Positions 63,975 to 64,000 of a stretch of DNA of 64,000 nucleotides are shown in pieces. The DNA is from an uncultured Clostridia bacterium. Its GTDB lineage: Bacteria > Bacillota > Clostridia > Christensenellales > Aristaeellaceae. Each line of letters opens with the position of its first letter. The stretch's first letter is position 1. The notes beneath the pieces are model-generated. The model saw only the letters and a program-made list of their open reading frames with translations, was not told where the DNA came from and did not search any database. The translations under genes and the position numbers were made by a program. Location: positions 62,001 through 126,000 of the forward strand of contig CAKUKE010000005.1 of NCBI GenBank assembly GCA_934662505.1, given 5' to 3'.

Positions 63975-64000
63975 GGGGTCATTTCCCTCCTTCCGCATAG

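Overview
The window looks like a high-GC chromosome segment of a strictly anaerobic, probably spore-forming member of the Clostridia, of the kind found in the gut. The reasons are formate-tetrahydrofolate ligase, a formate/nitrite-type channel, the GlgC/GlgD pair, the sporulation protein YunB, DUF5711 and DUF3899 membrane proteins, strong GGAGG ribosome binding sites and consensus sigma-A promoters. No phage, insertion sequence, CRISPR array or rRNA was seen. The only RNA gene found is a tRNA-Thr(GGT). The base composition produces very long antisense shadow ORFs, which I left out.

Layout. 0-11.7 kb (minus strand): partial comF, recD2, fhs, a five-repeat SH3 secreted protein, hemW, a DUF5711 protein and a SWIM/SNF2 helicase. 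11.8-25.8 kb: a giant cyclic beta-glucan synthase-like protein (GT plus GH94), divergent from a complete glycogen operon glgB-glgC-glgD-glgA. 25.8-29.0 kb: a 66-residue gene with decayed partial copies beside it, a purine (NCS2) permease and an HExxH protein. 29.1-39.6 kb: an oligopeptide ABC transporter operon (oppA-B-C-D-F plus DUF3899). 39.6-44.7 kb: gene-poor and repeat-rich, with a short membrane-anchored protein under a palindromic promoter, two tandem repeat arrays around tRNA-Thr, and a secreted repeat protein interrupted by an in-frame TAG. 44.7-50.2 kb: mreB-like, formate/nitrite channel, ZIP metal transporter, DUF368 (PopT-type) protein, 136-bp tandem repeats with related hairpins, and a small phosphatase. 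50.5-59.6 kb: typA, two unrecognised exported proteins, a class A PBP with a repeat-bearing cytoplasmic tail, and yunB. 59.8-64.0 kb: azlCD, an amino-acid ABC permease and binding protein, and an aminotransferase.

The most unusual locus is the Opp operon. OppC, OppD and OppF each carry an insertion or extension of roughly 120-370 residues outside the conserved transporter core, and OppA is also larger than usual. OppF has a membrane-anchored extracytoplasmic domain fused ahead of its ATPase. Such matched enlargement suggests an elaborated transporter or a sensor coupled to peptide uptake; this is inference. Other points of note are a lysine/proline/alanine-rich tail on glycogen synthase, the amber-interrupted repeat protein in a window where no other complete gene I checked ends in TAG, and several families of intergenic repeats.
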